NCBI GenBank assembly: GCA_900555605.1
Contig: USLW01000012.1
Span: 1 to 16,811 of the forward strand
Length of the DNA stretch: 16,811 nt
From: an uncultured Clostridium sp.
GTDB taxonomy: Bacteria; Bacillota; Clostridia; UBA1212; UBA1255
Direction of reading: 5' to 3'
Position 1 is the stretch's first letter. Every line of letters starts with the position of its first letter. The notes under the pieces were generated by a model that was not told the DNA's origin, ran no database searches, and was given only the letters and a program-made list of their open reading frames with translations. Shown one piece after another: positions 1 to 6,649 of the stretch. Made by a program: the position numbers and the translations under genes.

Positions 1-115
1 TTGCCTTTTCAGATTTTTCATATAAATCTTTAAAATTGTTGACAGCTATTGTTTGTGCAACATATGGTAAATGATGTCCAACCATTATTTTTGTTAAATC
101 TTTTCTTGATTGCAT
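1..115 (-). pseudogene. 3' remnant of a pyruvate/2-oxoacid:ferredoxin oxidoreductase beta subunit (porB-like), runs off the left edge
   Basis: Read on the minus strand from an ATG at 115-113, 38 codons stay open to the window edge. The peptide contains RKDLTKIM, then PYVAQT, then NFKDLYEKSEKA. These resemble the C-terminal third of PorB, the thiamine-diphosphate-binding subunit that oxidises pyruvate to acetyl-CoA with ferredoxin. In a full PorB about 200 residues, including the cofactor-binding core, come before this stretch. Here the recognisable similarity stops at about position 120, so it looks like a 5'-truncated remnant. The reading frame is open further upstream but without recognisable content. 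Against a dead fragment, a GGAGGAG sequence (129-123) sits at a good distance from the ATG and a plausible promoter lies upstream. The stretch is visibly more AT-rich than its neighbours. The family assignment rests on remembered motifs, and the rest of the gene is outside the window. Confidence 0.5.
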
Positions 116-175
116 TTTCCTACTCCTCCGACGTATCCATTCTATCGCTGCGTGTCCGTTTACCGGCAGGATCAT

Positions 176-204
176 ATCATGCATTGATTTTTTTACAATG
201 TCAA
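176..204 (-). promoter_or_regulatory. Candidate promoter facing left, toward the porB-like fragment
   Basis: On the minus strand TTGACA (204-199) is followed after 17 bases by CATGAT (181-176), a consensus -35 with a 4/6 -10. It would start transcription near 169, about 54 bases before the ATG at 115 and upstream of the GGAGGAG sequence. The -10 is weak, so this is tentative. Confidence 0.35.
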
Positions 205-276
205 GTATGCCCAAGGGGCGGGAAGCAGAAATATACGGCACGCTGTTTTGCGGCCGGTGCTTTTTTTGGTTTCTTT

Positions 277-285
277 TGGTATAAT
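277..285 (+). promoter_or_regulatory. Extended -10 promoter for the two-component system
   Basis: TGGTATAAT contains a perfect TATAAT (280-285) preceded by the TGn extension. No good -35 lies 16-18 bases upstream. Transcription would start near 292, about 68 bases before the response regulator ATG. A 10-base direct repeat, TTTTTTTGGT / TTCTTTTGGT (261-280), leads into it. The rest of 116-359 shows no supportable gene on either strand. Confidence 0.6.
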
Positions 286-359
286 ACATACGGAATGCAA
301 ACCGGCGGATGCAGCTATGTGTTCGCGGGGCTGAAATAAAAACGAAAAGAGGCGGTTAT

Positions 360-1076
360 ATGGGAAGGGAACGGATTCTGATTGTGGACGACGATCCGGA
401 TATCAGAAAGATCGTAAAAATATATTTATCCGGCGAAGAGTATGATATTATTGAGGCGGCAGACGGAGAAGAGGCGCTGCAGCTTGCAGACGAAACGATT
501 GCCCTGGTACTGCTGGATATTATGATGCCGGGAATGGATGGTATGGAAGTGTGTGCGAAAATACGAGAGCATTATACAATGCCGATTTTGTTTTTGACGG
601 CAAAAGCAGATGATGCGGATAAAGTAATCGGATTGACCATCGGCGCCGACGACTATATCACCAAGCCGTTTAACACTGTGGAGCTGATAGCGCGGATTAA
701 ATCAAATCTGCGCAGATATCTGGAGTATGAGAAGGCTGTGCCGCTAAATAGGAGTGATTCTTCGAAACTACAGATCAGCGACCTGGAGATTGATCTTGAT
801 GCACACACAGTGCTGAAAGACGGCCGGCAGGTCGTTCTTACAAAAACGGAATTCAACATCCTGACCCTGCTGGCGCAAAACTGCGGAAATGTATTCAGTA
901 TTGATAAAATATACAGGCTGGTTTGGGGGGAAGAAAGTATTCTGAACGCAGAGAATACTGTATCCGTACATATTCGGAAGCTACGTGAAAAACTGGAAGA
1001 GGATGCAAAAAACCCGAAATACATTAAGACGATATGGGGTGTTGGCTATAAAGTGGATAAAACAGACGGCAAGTAA
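360..1076 (+). CDS. OmpR/PhoB-family response regulator
   Basis: A 238-residue two-domain transcription factor of normal family length. The receiver domain (about 1-120) has the acidic pair D10/D11, the phospho-acceptor D53 in LLDIMMPGMDG, T80 and K102 in TKPF. The C-terminal half (about 135-235) is a winged-helix DNA-binding domain with the family endings VSVHIRKLREKL and IWGVGYKV. When phosphorylated by the kinase encoded next, it should dimerise and bind tandem direct repeats. I chose the ATG at 360 because AGAGGCGG lies just upstream and the residues after it match the usual receiver N-terminus; an in-frame extension to 309 adds nothing family-like. It is the first gene after the extended -10 promoter at 277-285. 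The target is not stated by the sequence, but phased repeats before the VTT gene at 2517 are the best local candidate. Confidence 0.95.
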   Translation: MGRERILIVDDDPDIRKIVKIYLSGEEYDIIEAADGEEALQLADETIALVLLDIMMPGMDGMEVCAKIREHYTMPILFLTAKADDADKVIGLTIGADDYITKPFNTVELIARIKSNLRRYLEYEKAVPLNRSDSSKLQISDLEIDLDAHTVLKDGRQVVLTKTEFNILTLLAQNCGNVFSIDKIYRLVWGEESILNAENTVSVHIRKLREKLEEDAKNPKYIKTIWGVGYKVDKTDGK

Positions 1077-2382
1077 GCTATACGTACAAGTTTTGATTGC
1101 CGTTATTATTGCGGCGGTGATCAGCATCGGAACCTGGGGCCTTCTGACAACGCTGGCGGAACGCGTCGCGCTGAATCAGTACCGGCAGGCGCGGGAAAAT
1201 GAGACGAATGTTCTGAACGGAATTATCGAGGATATTCAAAAAGTAATTACAGAACGCAATCTGTCTTTTGACCAGGCCGTAAAAACAAAGGTGTTCAGCC
1301 GCGTAGAAAATTATGATATCTATTTGTTCGGTGAAGACGGCGTATTTGCGGCAAGCGATGATGATGATTTCCACTTGAGCAGTCTGAGTTTTGCTTCTAC
1401 CGGCCTGTATGTTTTTTCCATTACCTATGCGGACTTCAGCAGTTTTGTGCTTGCACGCCCGCGCGTAGAAAAATTAATTTCTTATGCGTATGAGGGCTCG
1501 GTGCTGGCAATGTCTATTTTTTTATTTTTGGTCATTTTATTTTTCTTAATGCGGAAAAAACTGAAATATATCAAATGCATTGACGATGGAATTGAAATGA
1601 TTGCAGGGGGAATGCTGGATTACAAATTACCGGTAATCGGAAACAGTGAATTGGCGCATCTGTCTTCATCCCTTAATCATATGAGCGAATCGCTGAAAGA
1701 GATCATGGAGCATGAGAAGGTTTTGGACCAGCAGCAGCGGCGGCTGATTACCAATATTTCCCATGATCTGCGGACCCCGCTGACAATTATCATTGGGTAT
1801 CTGGATATTTTGGTAAACCGTAAATTCAAAGATACGTCCGAGGCTGCGGAATATGTAAACGGCGCGCTTCGCAAATGCAGACGTCTGCAGCATTTAATAG
1901 ATGACCTTTTCACTTATACAAAGCTTATTAACGGAGATTTTCAGACTGACCTCACAAAAATCGATCTTGTAACGTTTGTAGAGCAATATGTAGGAGAACA
2001 GGATCTGCCGGTTGCACTGCACGGTGTCAGCGGGAACGTCCCGATTTACTGCGATCCGAACTTATTGTACAGAGTTTTTGATAATTTATTCGATAATATC
2101 AGAAAATACGGTACCCCCGGCAGACCTGTGCTGCTAAATTTGGAGGTGCTTGATGAACGGGCGTCAGTCATACTGGCAAATGAAACAGAGCTGCAGCTGG
2201 AGGGAAAGACGGATCTGCTTTTTGAACGGATGTATGTGGGAAATGAAGATCGGCACGCGGAATCCTCGGGGCTCGGCTTATCGATTGTTGCGGAGATCCT
2301 GAGATTGATGAACGGCCGGGTTTACGGCAGATTTTCGGATAAAAAGCTTGAGATTATCATGGAGTTTAAACATCTCTCTTAA
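1039..2382 (+). CDS. Membrane sensor histidine kinase, partner of the upstream response regulator
   Basis: From the GTG at 1039 this is 447 residues. A first membrane segment (about 15-36) is followed by an extracytoplasmic sensor region of about 115 residues, a second membrane segment (about 155-173), a HAMP-like linker, and the kinase core. The H-box is NISHDLRTPLT with the phospho-accepting histidine near residue 242 (codon 1762-1764). The N-box is NLFDNIRKYG near 349-358, and GLGLS lies near 411. The usual DxGxG of the G1 box is replaced by a region around ANETELQ, a variation seen in some Firmicutes kinases. The start is uncertain. GTG 985 has GGAAG upstream but would overlap the regulator by 92 bases, ATG 1003 has its Shine-Dalgarno too close, and GTG 1039 or TTG 1042 lie nearest the first membrane segment. 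The overlap with the regulator implies translational coupling. Confidence 0.9.
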   Translation: MLAIKWIKQTASKLYVQVLIAVIIAAVISIGTWGLLTTLAERVALNQYRQARENETNVLNGIIEDIQKVITERNLSFDQAVKTKVFSRVENYDIYLFGEDGVFAASDDDDFHLSSLSFASTGLYVFSITYADFSSFVLARPRVEKLISYAYEGSVLAMSIFLFLVILFFLMRKKLKYIKCIDDGIEMIAGGMLDYKLPVIGNSELAHLSSSLNHMSESLKEIMEHEKVLDQQQRRLITNISHDLRTPLTIIIGYLDILVNRKFKDTSEAAEYVNGALRKCRRLQHLIDDLFTYTKLINGDFQTDLTKIDLVTFVEQYVGEQDLPVALHGVSGNVPIYCDPNLLYRVFDNLFDNIRKYGTPGRPVLLNLEVLDERASVILANETELQLEGKTDLLFERMYVGNEDRHAESSGLGLSIVAEILRLMNGRVYGRFSDKKLEIIMEFKHLS

Positions 2383-2387
2383 TTTAT

Positions 2388-2441
2388 TTAGGAAAACCTT
2401 AAAAATTCCACCAGAATAGATTAAGAATGAACTGCTATAAT
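2388..2441 (+). promoter_or_regulatory. Extended -10 promoter with 11-bp-phased direct repeats (candidate response-regulator site)
   Basis: TGCTATAAT (2433-2441) is an extended -10 with a perfect TATAAT. The -35 position 17 bases upstream reads AGAATA, so the promoter probably needs an activator. TTA-led elements begin at 2388 (TTAGGAAAAC), 2399 (TTAAAAATTC) and 2421 (TTAAGAATGA), with a degenerate copy at 2410 (ACCAGAATAG). The 11/11/11-base step on one helical face is what OmpR/PhoB-type regulators bind. Assignment to the regulator encoded at 360-1076 is inference from class and proximity. Confidence 0.55.
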
Positions 2442-2450
2442 ACAACCCGT

Positions 2451-2488
2451 GCATAAAGCGTGAAATTGGGCGCTTGATGTATTTATGC
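2451..2488 (+). other. Hairpin at the expected 5' end of the VTT-glycosyltransferase mRNA
   Basis: GCATAAAGCG (2451-2460) can pair with CGCT (2471-2474) and TTTATGC (2482-2488), giving an inner AGCG/CGCT stem and an outer GCATAA/TTATGC stem. Transcription from the -10 at 2436-2441 would start near 2448, so the hairpin would sit almost at +1, before the GAGAGG Shine-Dalgarno region. A 5'-terminal stem-loop could stabilise the mRNA. Confidence 0.4.
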
Positions 2489-2516
2489 TCTGAGAGGAAA
2501 GGAATACCGGAAAACG

Positions 2517-3113
2517 ATGACAAGGTCAATTTCGCGCAGAACGATTCATATTTTGACAATCACAGGCCTGCTGTGCACCGTGGCGTTCTGTATTTATGGC
2601 TTTCACATCGGCCTGTTTCAGGATCAAGTGGTATTGACGGATTTTGTTGATCATGCCGGCTGGCTGGGAATTCTTCTGTTTATTATTATCCAGATTGTGC
2701 AGGTGGTGATTCCGATCATTCCCGGCGGCATCAGCTGCATGGCAGGGGTTCTGCTGTATGGTGTATGGTGGGGATTCCTTTATAATTATATCGGTATTGT
2801 CATCGGATCCTTTATTAATTTCTTTTTAGCACGGTATTACGGGAAGCCTTTTATCCAGTCTTTTGTATCGGAAAAAACATATCACAAATATATGGGATGG
2901 CTGGATAATGAAAAAAGATTCGCACGGCTTTTTACACTGGCCATTATTTTTCCGGTGGCGCCGGATGATTTTTTATGTATGGTTGCGGGAATCTCGAATT
3001 TATCGCTGAAAAGATTTTCTGCAGTCATTGTTTTTGGAAAGCCGGCATCTATATTTTTATATAGTCTGGCTTTACTTGCGGCCCAGGAATGGCTTGTCGG
3101 ATTGTTAGGATAA
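2517..3113 (+). CDS. VTT-domain (TVP38/TMEM64, DedA-superfamily) integral membrane protein
   Basis: A 198-residue polytopic membrane protein. An N-terminal hydrophobic helix (about 11-30) is followed by the VTT core: a hydrophobic segment with VVIPIIPGGISCMAG (re-entrant-loop type), GIVIGSFINFFLARYYGKP, then FPVAPDDFLCMVAGISNLS, and a final hydrophobic segment. These match the TVP38/TMEM64 branch of the DedA superfamily. Some DedA members recycle undecaprenyl phosphate or phosphatidylethanolamine across the membrane, and some eukaryotic VTT proteins act as lipid scramblases; the substrate here is unknown. The ATG at 2517 is the first good start after the GAGAGGAAAGGA region. The gene has its own promoter behind the two-component genes and is followed after 71 bases by two glycolipid-type glycosyltransferases. 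A lipid-translocating role in the same pathway is a reasonable inference. Confidence 0.85.
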   Translation: MTRSISRRTIHILTITGLLCTVAFCIYGFHIGLFQDQVVLTDFVDHAGWLGILLFIIIQIVQVVIPIIPGGISCMAGVLLYGVWWGFLYNYIGIVIGSFINFFLARYYGKPFIQSFVSEKTYHKYMGWLDNEKRFARLFTLAIIFPVAPDDFLCMVAGISNLSLKRFSAVIVFGKPASIFLYSLALLAAQEWLVGLLG

Positions 3114-3184
3114 GGCCGTATGTATAGAATAGAGGCGTTTTATAAACAGGCGTCCGAAGAATGGGCGCGGATACGGAGGTTGCT

Positions 3185-4447
3185 ATGAAAATTTTAATCA
3201 CAACCGACCTATACGAACCGCTGATCAACGGTGTGGTATCTTCTATCGTGAACTTGAGAGGGGAACTTGAGAATTTAGGACATGAAGTCCGGGTCCTGAC
3301 GGTTTCCAATGATAAAACGTCGCATTGTGAAAACCACGTGTATTATATGTCCTCGCTTCCGCTGGGATTTGTATATCCGAACATTCGATTCCCGGTAAAA
3401 TACGGTGGTACGCTGATTGAGGAGATTATCCGATGGAATCCGGATATTGTGCACAGCCAATGTGAGTTTTTCAGTTTTGGCCTTGCGCAGAAGGTGGTCT
3501 CTCATACGCATACCCCGATGGTTCATACGTATCATACGCTTTACGAGCAATATATGCGTTACCTTTTAGGCGGCCGGATTATGCCGAAGGGGGCCCTCCC
3601 GGCATTTACCAGGAAACGGCTGCGTCATGTTTCCGCAATCATTGCGCCGACGAAAAAGGTTATGCGGACGCTCCGCAGCTACGGCGTGACCAATCCGGTC
3701 ACGGTCATTCCGACGGGAATTGATTTATCGGTATTTTACCGTTCCGCGGATAAAAAGGTACAGCAAGAGCTGCGGGACCGTCTGAAAATTCCGGCGCATC
3801 ATAAAATTATATTGAATTTAGGCCGCTTAGGCTTTGAGAAAAATCTTTCCGAGCTGCTGTATTATTTTAAAGATTTTCTTCGGATACAGCCGGATGTAAC
3901 CTTTTTGATTGTCGGAGGCGGACCCGCGAAAGAGAGCCTGCAGCAGCTGGCAGCAGAACTTCAGATTTCTGATCATGTGGTTTTTACCGGAATGGTTTTG
4001 CCTGAACAGGTGCCGGACTATTATCAATTAGGCGATGTCTTTGTATGCGCCTCTACCAGCGAGACCCAGGGACTGACGTATATTGAGGCAGCGGCCAGCG
4101 GTCTGCCGTTAGTGTGCCGTGCGGATTCCTGTTTGGAGGGTGTCCTGGAGCATGGGAAGAACGGATTTATTTATACGGACCGGAAAAATTTCTGTCGTTA
4201 TGTATCGGCTGCGTTATATACGGAGAAATGGCGTAAAATTGCTTCGGGGCGCAGCAGACAGATTTCTTTACTGTACGGCCGCGAACAATTCGGTCTTAAT
4301 ATGGAATCGCTGTATATAAAAATATTAAAGGAAAAGGCCGTGAAAAATCATGAAAGTTTTGATATATTCCAAACACTTGGAGACAGTGAGGCAGAGCGGC
4401 GTCGGCAGAGCAATGCAAATGCAGGTCGAATCGCTTACGAAAAATAA
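3185..4447 (+). CDS. GT4 glycosyltransferase, similar to 1,2-diacylglycerol 3-glucosyltransferase
   Basis: A 420-residue GT-B enzyme. The N-terminal acceptor domain has MKILITTDLYEPLINGVVSS, the motif VHSQCEFFSFG, and VHTYHTLYEQYMRYL. This pattern belongs to the monoglucosyl-diacylglycerol synthase family (Acholeplasma alMGS type). The C-terminal nucleotide-sugar domain has LNLGRLGFEKN and the retaining-GT4 EX7E pair E293/E301. It probably moves a hexose from a nucleotide-sugar to diacylglycerol at the inner membrane face. I chose ATG 3185 over 3161 because GGAGG (3175-3179) sits 5 bases before it and MKIL is the family N-terminus. The reading frame runs 98 bases into the next gene, so the last 33 residues or so are an out-of-frame reading of the next gene's start. 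A normal stop near 4350 may have been lost. Sugar and acceptor are inferred from family resemblance. Confidence 0.85.
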   Translation: MKILITTDLYEPLINGVVSSIVNLRGELENLGHEVRVLTVSNDKTSHCENHVYYMSSLPLGFVYPNIRFPVKYGGTLIEEIIRWNPDIVHSQCEFFSFGLAQKVVSHTHTPMVHTYHTLYEQYMRYLLGGRIMPKGALPAFTRKRLRHVSAIIAPTKKVMRTLRSYGVTNPVTVIPTGIDLSVFYRSADKKVQQELRDRLKIPAHHKIILNLGRLGFEKNLSELLYYFKDFLRIQPDVTFLIVGGGPAKESLQQLAAELQISDHVVFTGMVLPEQVPDYYQLGDVFVCASTSETQGLTYIEAAASGLPLVCRADSCLEGVLEHGKNGFIYTDRKNFCRYVSAALYTEKWRKIASGRSRQISLLYGREQFGLNMESLYIKILKEKAVKNHESFDIFQTLGDSEAERRRQSNANAGRIAYEK

Positions 4448-5369
4448 TATAGAGGTAACTACAAATACAAAAGATGCATACGATATCATACATATCAATA
4501 CGATCTTTCCCGGAGATTACCTGATGAGCAAACGGGCAAAACGGCAGGGAAAGGCCGTGGTATATCATGCCCATTCAACAAAGGAGGATTTTCAAAATTC
4601 CTTTGTCGGGTCTAATCTGATCGCACCTCTTTTTAAATCATGGATCAAAAAATGCTACAGTACCGGAGATCTGATTTTAACGCCTACGGAATATTCGAAA
4701 GGACTTTTGGAGGAATACGGGATTACGAAGCCGATCCGTTCCATCTCCAATGGCGTCGACACAAATCTGTTTTATCCGGATGCAGAAGCAGGAAAGGCTT
4801 TTCGAAAAAAATACGGATACGGAGCGGACGAGAAGATCGTTATGTCCGTAGGATTGTTTTTTGAACGAAAGGGAATCCTGGATTTTGTGGAAATTGCAAA
4901 GCATATGCCGCAATATCAGTTTATCTGGTTTGGTCATACCAACCCGGCTCTGATTCCGAGGAAGATCCGAAAAGCGCTGCGCACGGAGCTTCCAAATTTA
5001 AAGTTCGCCGGATACGTTACAAAGGATGAATTGCGCGGTGCATACAGTGGCGCCGATTTGTTTTTCTTCCCCTCCTATGAGGAAACGGAAGGAATTGTAG
5101 TGCTCGAAGCGCTGGCGACAAAGATTCCAGTGCTGCTGCGGTCGATTCCGGTATACGACAAATGGCTCGAAAACGGACTGCAGGTTTACAAGGCAAAGGA
5201 TAATGAGCAGTTTTCCGCATATATATCAGGAATCCTGGAAGGAAAATTATGCAGATTAACAGAAGCCGGATATCAGGTCGCAAAAAGCCGCGATCTCCAA
5301 AAACAGGCTGATCTGCTGAAGCATTACTATGAATCCGTTTGCAGAAATACAGAAAATTATGGTAACTAA
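4350..5369 (+). CDS. GT4 glycosyltransferase, similar to glycosyl-diacylglycerol second-sugar transferases (CpoA/DGS-like)
   Basis: A 339-residue GT-B enzyme. Visible motifs are MKVLIYSKHLETVRQSGVGRA, VVYHAHSTKEDFQNSFVGS, LILTPTEYSKGLLEEYGI, SNGVDTNLFYPD, VGLFFERKGILDF and the EX7E pair E245/E253 in EETEGIVVLE. The HAHSTKEDF and ERKGILDF patterns recall enzymes that add a second sugar to monoglucosyl-diacylglycerol, such as pneumococcal CpoA. Together with the preceding gene this would make a diglycosyl-diacylglycerol, a bulk membrane lipid and possible lipoteichoic acid anchor. Its start lies inside the 3' end of the preceding gene (98-base overlap) and has only a distant purine-rich Shine-Dalgarno (AAAGGAAAAGG), so translation may be coupled. 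The gene converges with the AraC gene at 5414; no hairpin terminator was seen in the 44-base gap. Confidence 0.85.
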   Translation: MKVLIYSKHLETVRQSGVGRAMQMQVESLTKNNIEVTTNTKDAYDIIHINTIFPGDYLMSKRAKRQGKAVVYHAHSTKEDFQNSFVGSNLIAPLFKSWIKKCYSTGDLILTPTEYSKGLLEEYGITKPIRSISNGVDTNLFYPDAEAGKAFRKKYGYGADEKIVMSVGLFFERKGILDFVEIAKHMPQYQFIWFGHTNPALIPRKIRKALRTELPNLKFAGYVTKDELRGAYSGADLFFFPSYEETEGIVVLEALATKIPVLLRSIPVYDKWLENGLQVYKAKDNEQFSAYISGILEGKLCRLTEAGYQVAKSRDLQKQADLLKHYYESVCRNTENYGN

Positions 5370-5413
5370 TCTCCGCCAGAACGCGAGCTGTGCGTAAATG
5401 GATAATGGACAGT

Positions 5414-6316
5414 TTATTTTGCACATTTCCGTGCTGTCTCTGCCGCGTGCTTATACTGTGCACGATATTTTGCAGGCGTAAGATGATAAACTGCTTTAAA
5501 TGCCTTATAGAAATTTTTTGTATCCTGATAGCCGACAAACCGCATGATATCGCAGACGTTCATATTTGTCGTCCGCAGATGCATGGCGGCTGTTTCCAGC
5601 CGGATATTCCGAATAAAGACGGAAATATTAATCCCGACCTTTTCCTTGAAAATTTTTGCAAGATAGTCGGGATGCATATAGACCCGCTGGGCAATATCCT
5701 CCAGCCGTACCTTTCTGAATGAGGAGGTAAGCTTAAAATAGTCATAAATAATATGGATCAGTTCTTGTTCCGGGCATTTTGCGGTAATATGGCTGACCTG
5801 CATATAGGTTCTCCCGATCTTGACCAGAATATTTGCAAGCTGATTTTTACAAATGATCTGATATCCCGGAAGCCCCTTATAATATTCATCCATCAGAGCC
5901 TTGAAATCAGCTGCAAAGGTGCTTCCGATTTGGAATAAATGAATCTGCGGAATTTTTTTTGCTTTAAACTCAAAACCTGTTCTAAAACACGGCATTTGAA
6001 AAATATCATCTAAATAAGGAGAGTCTTGATATGATTCTCCGAAAATCTGAGGGCGGAACAGCACATTCATGTATGTAAAGTCATGAGAACATGCTTCAAA
6101 GGTGTGACTGCAGCCGTATGCTAATAAAAAGAGATCTCCCTCAGATACAGAAATTTGCGATCCGTTCAGAAGATGTACTGCATGCCCTTTTCGAATATAA
6201 CTTAATTCAATAAAATCATGGGTATGCATGGCGATGATCGGATCTGCTGCAATTGATTCATTGAGACAGAGCTGTTCGCCGTCTCTGGCATATCGGTACA
6301 GCTTTTCTTCAATCAT
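5414..6316 (-). CDS. AraC-family transcriptional regulator with N-terminal cupin sensor
   Basis: A 300-residue regulator. The N-terminal half carries a cupin-like sensor (MHTHDFIELSYIRKG near residues 30-44, then ISVSEGDLFLL and CSHTF). The last 100 residues or so form the AraC DNA-binding domain with two helix-turn-helix units: VRLEDIAQRVYMHPDYLAKIFKEK, then NVCDIMRFVGYQDTKNFYKAF and LTPAKYR. Such proteins usually sense a sugar or related ligand and activate nearby genes by binding direct repeats. I chose ATG 6316 because GAAAGGGCGG precedes it and a promoter at 6378-6406 would start transcription near 6371; the longer in-frame start at 6442 lies upstream of that promoter. The gene is divergent from the three-lipoprotein operon at 6650, the obvious candidate target. 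Length is normal and no key segment is missing. Confidence 0.93.
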   Translation of the reverse strand: MIEEKLYRYARDGEQLCLNESIAADPIIAMHTHDFIELSYIRKGHAVHLLNGSQISVSEGDLFLLAYGCSHTFEACSHDFTYMNVLFRPQIFGESYQDSPYLDDIFQMPCFRTGFEFKAKKIPQIHLFQIGSTFAADFKALMDEYYKGLPGYQIICKNQLANILVKIGRTYMQVSHITAKCPEQELIHIIYDYFKLTSSFRKVRLEDIAQRVYMHPDYLAKIFKEKVGINISVFIRNIRLETAAMHLRTTNMNVCDIMRFVGYQDTKNFYKAFKAVYHLTPAKYRAQYKHAAETARKCAK

Positions 6317-6377
6317 ATCAGACAGACCGCCCTTTCTCTGCAGAATAGCTATTTTAATGTATTTTGTGCTTACCGAT

Positions 6378-6406
6378 AATATATCACAGCATTCCATAAA
6401 AAACAA
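6378..6406 (-). promoter_or_regulatory. Promoter of the AraC-family regulator gene
   Basis: On the minus strand TTGTTT (6406-6401) is followed after 17 bases by TATATT (6383-6378), with a TG extension one base before the -10. The start would be near 6371, giving a leader of about 55 bases to the ATG at 6316. Confidence 0.55.
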
Positions 6407-6515
6407 CACATATCGGAAAACCCTAAAAATATATATCGCCATTTCCTATATACAGGATCGGAACGGAATCACTATACTTATAAACATAGGTGGCTTTGGG
6501 TCATGACTGATAAAT

Positions 6516-6562
6516 ATTGTATGCAATTTATAAGAAAAATAGGAATTGTATCGGATTTTATA
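6516..6562 (+). repeat. Paired imperfect direct repeats in the AraC-lipoprotein intergenic region (candidate operator)
   Basis: ATTGTATGCAATTTATA (6516-6532) and ATTGTATCGGATTTTATA (6545-6562) share ATTGTAT and an A-T-rich tail, with starts 29 bases apart. AraC-family activators commonly bind pairs of direct repeats about this long. No convincing sigma-A promoter for the lipoprotein operon is visible downstream (only a weak TTATAC to TATGTAAT arrangement at 6558-6587), which would suit an activator-dependent promoter. Confidence 0.45.
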
Positions 6563-6587
6563 CGGAAAGGGGCGATCGGTATGTAAT

Positions 6588-6641
6588 GCCTATAAGCAAT
6601 CCAATCTGTTTTAGGCTTATCAGTTATAAGTGATAAGGAGG
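6588..6641 (+). promoter_or_regulatory. Leader with alternative hairpins, one reaching the Shine-Dalgarno sequence of the lipoprotein operon
   Basis: CTTATCA (6616-6622) pairs with TGATAAG (6631-6637) around an 8-base loop; its 3' arm covers the first bases of AAGGAGG (6635-6641). Upstream, ATAAGC (6592-6597) can pair instead with GCTTAT (6615-6620), and GCCTA (6588-6592) with TAGGC (6612-6616). These compete with the first hairpin and would free the ribosome-binding site. This could be translational control, or simply repeated TATAAG-type operator half-sites. Confidence 0.35.
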
Positions 6642-6649
6642 CTGTGTGA

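Noticed and set aside
49..339. Open frame of 96 codons on the plus strand at the left end
   Set aside because: It has no Shine-Dalgarno, no family-like content, runs antisense to the porB-like fragment and covers the regulator promoter.
5370..5413. Terminator between the converging glycosyltransferase and AraC genes
   Set aside because: No GC-rich stem followed by a T-run is visible in the 44-base gap.
6443..6515. Small gene upstream of the lipoprotein operon
   Set aside because: Open frames here lack a ribosome-binding site and family-like content; the stretch is best read as regulatory DNA.
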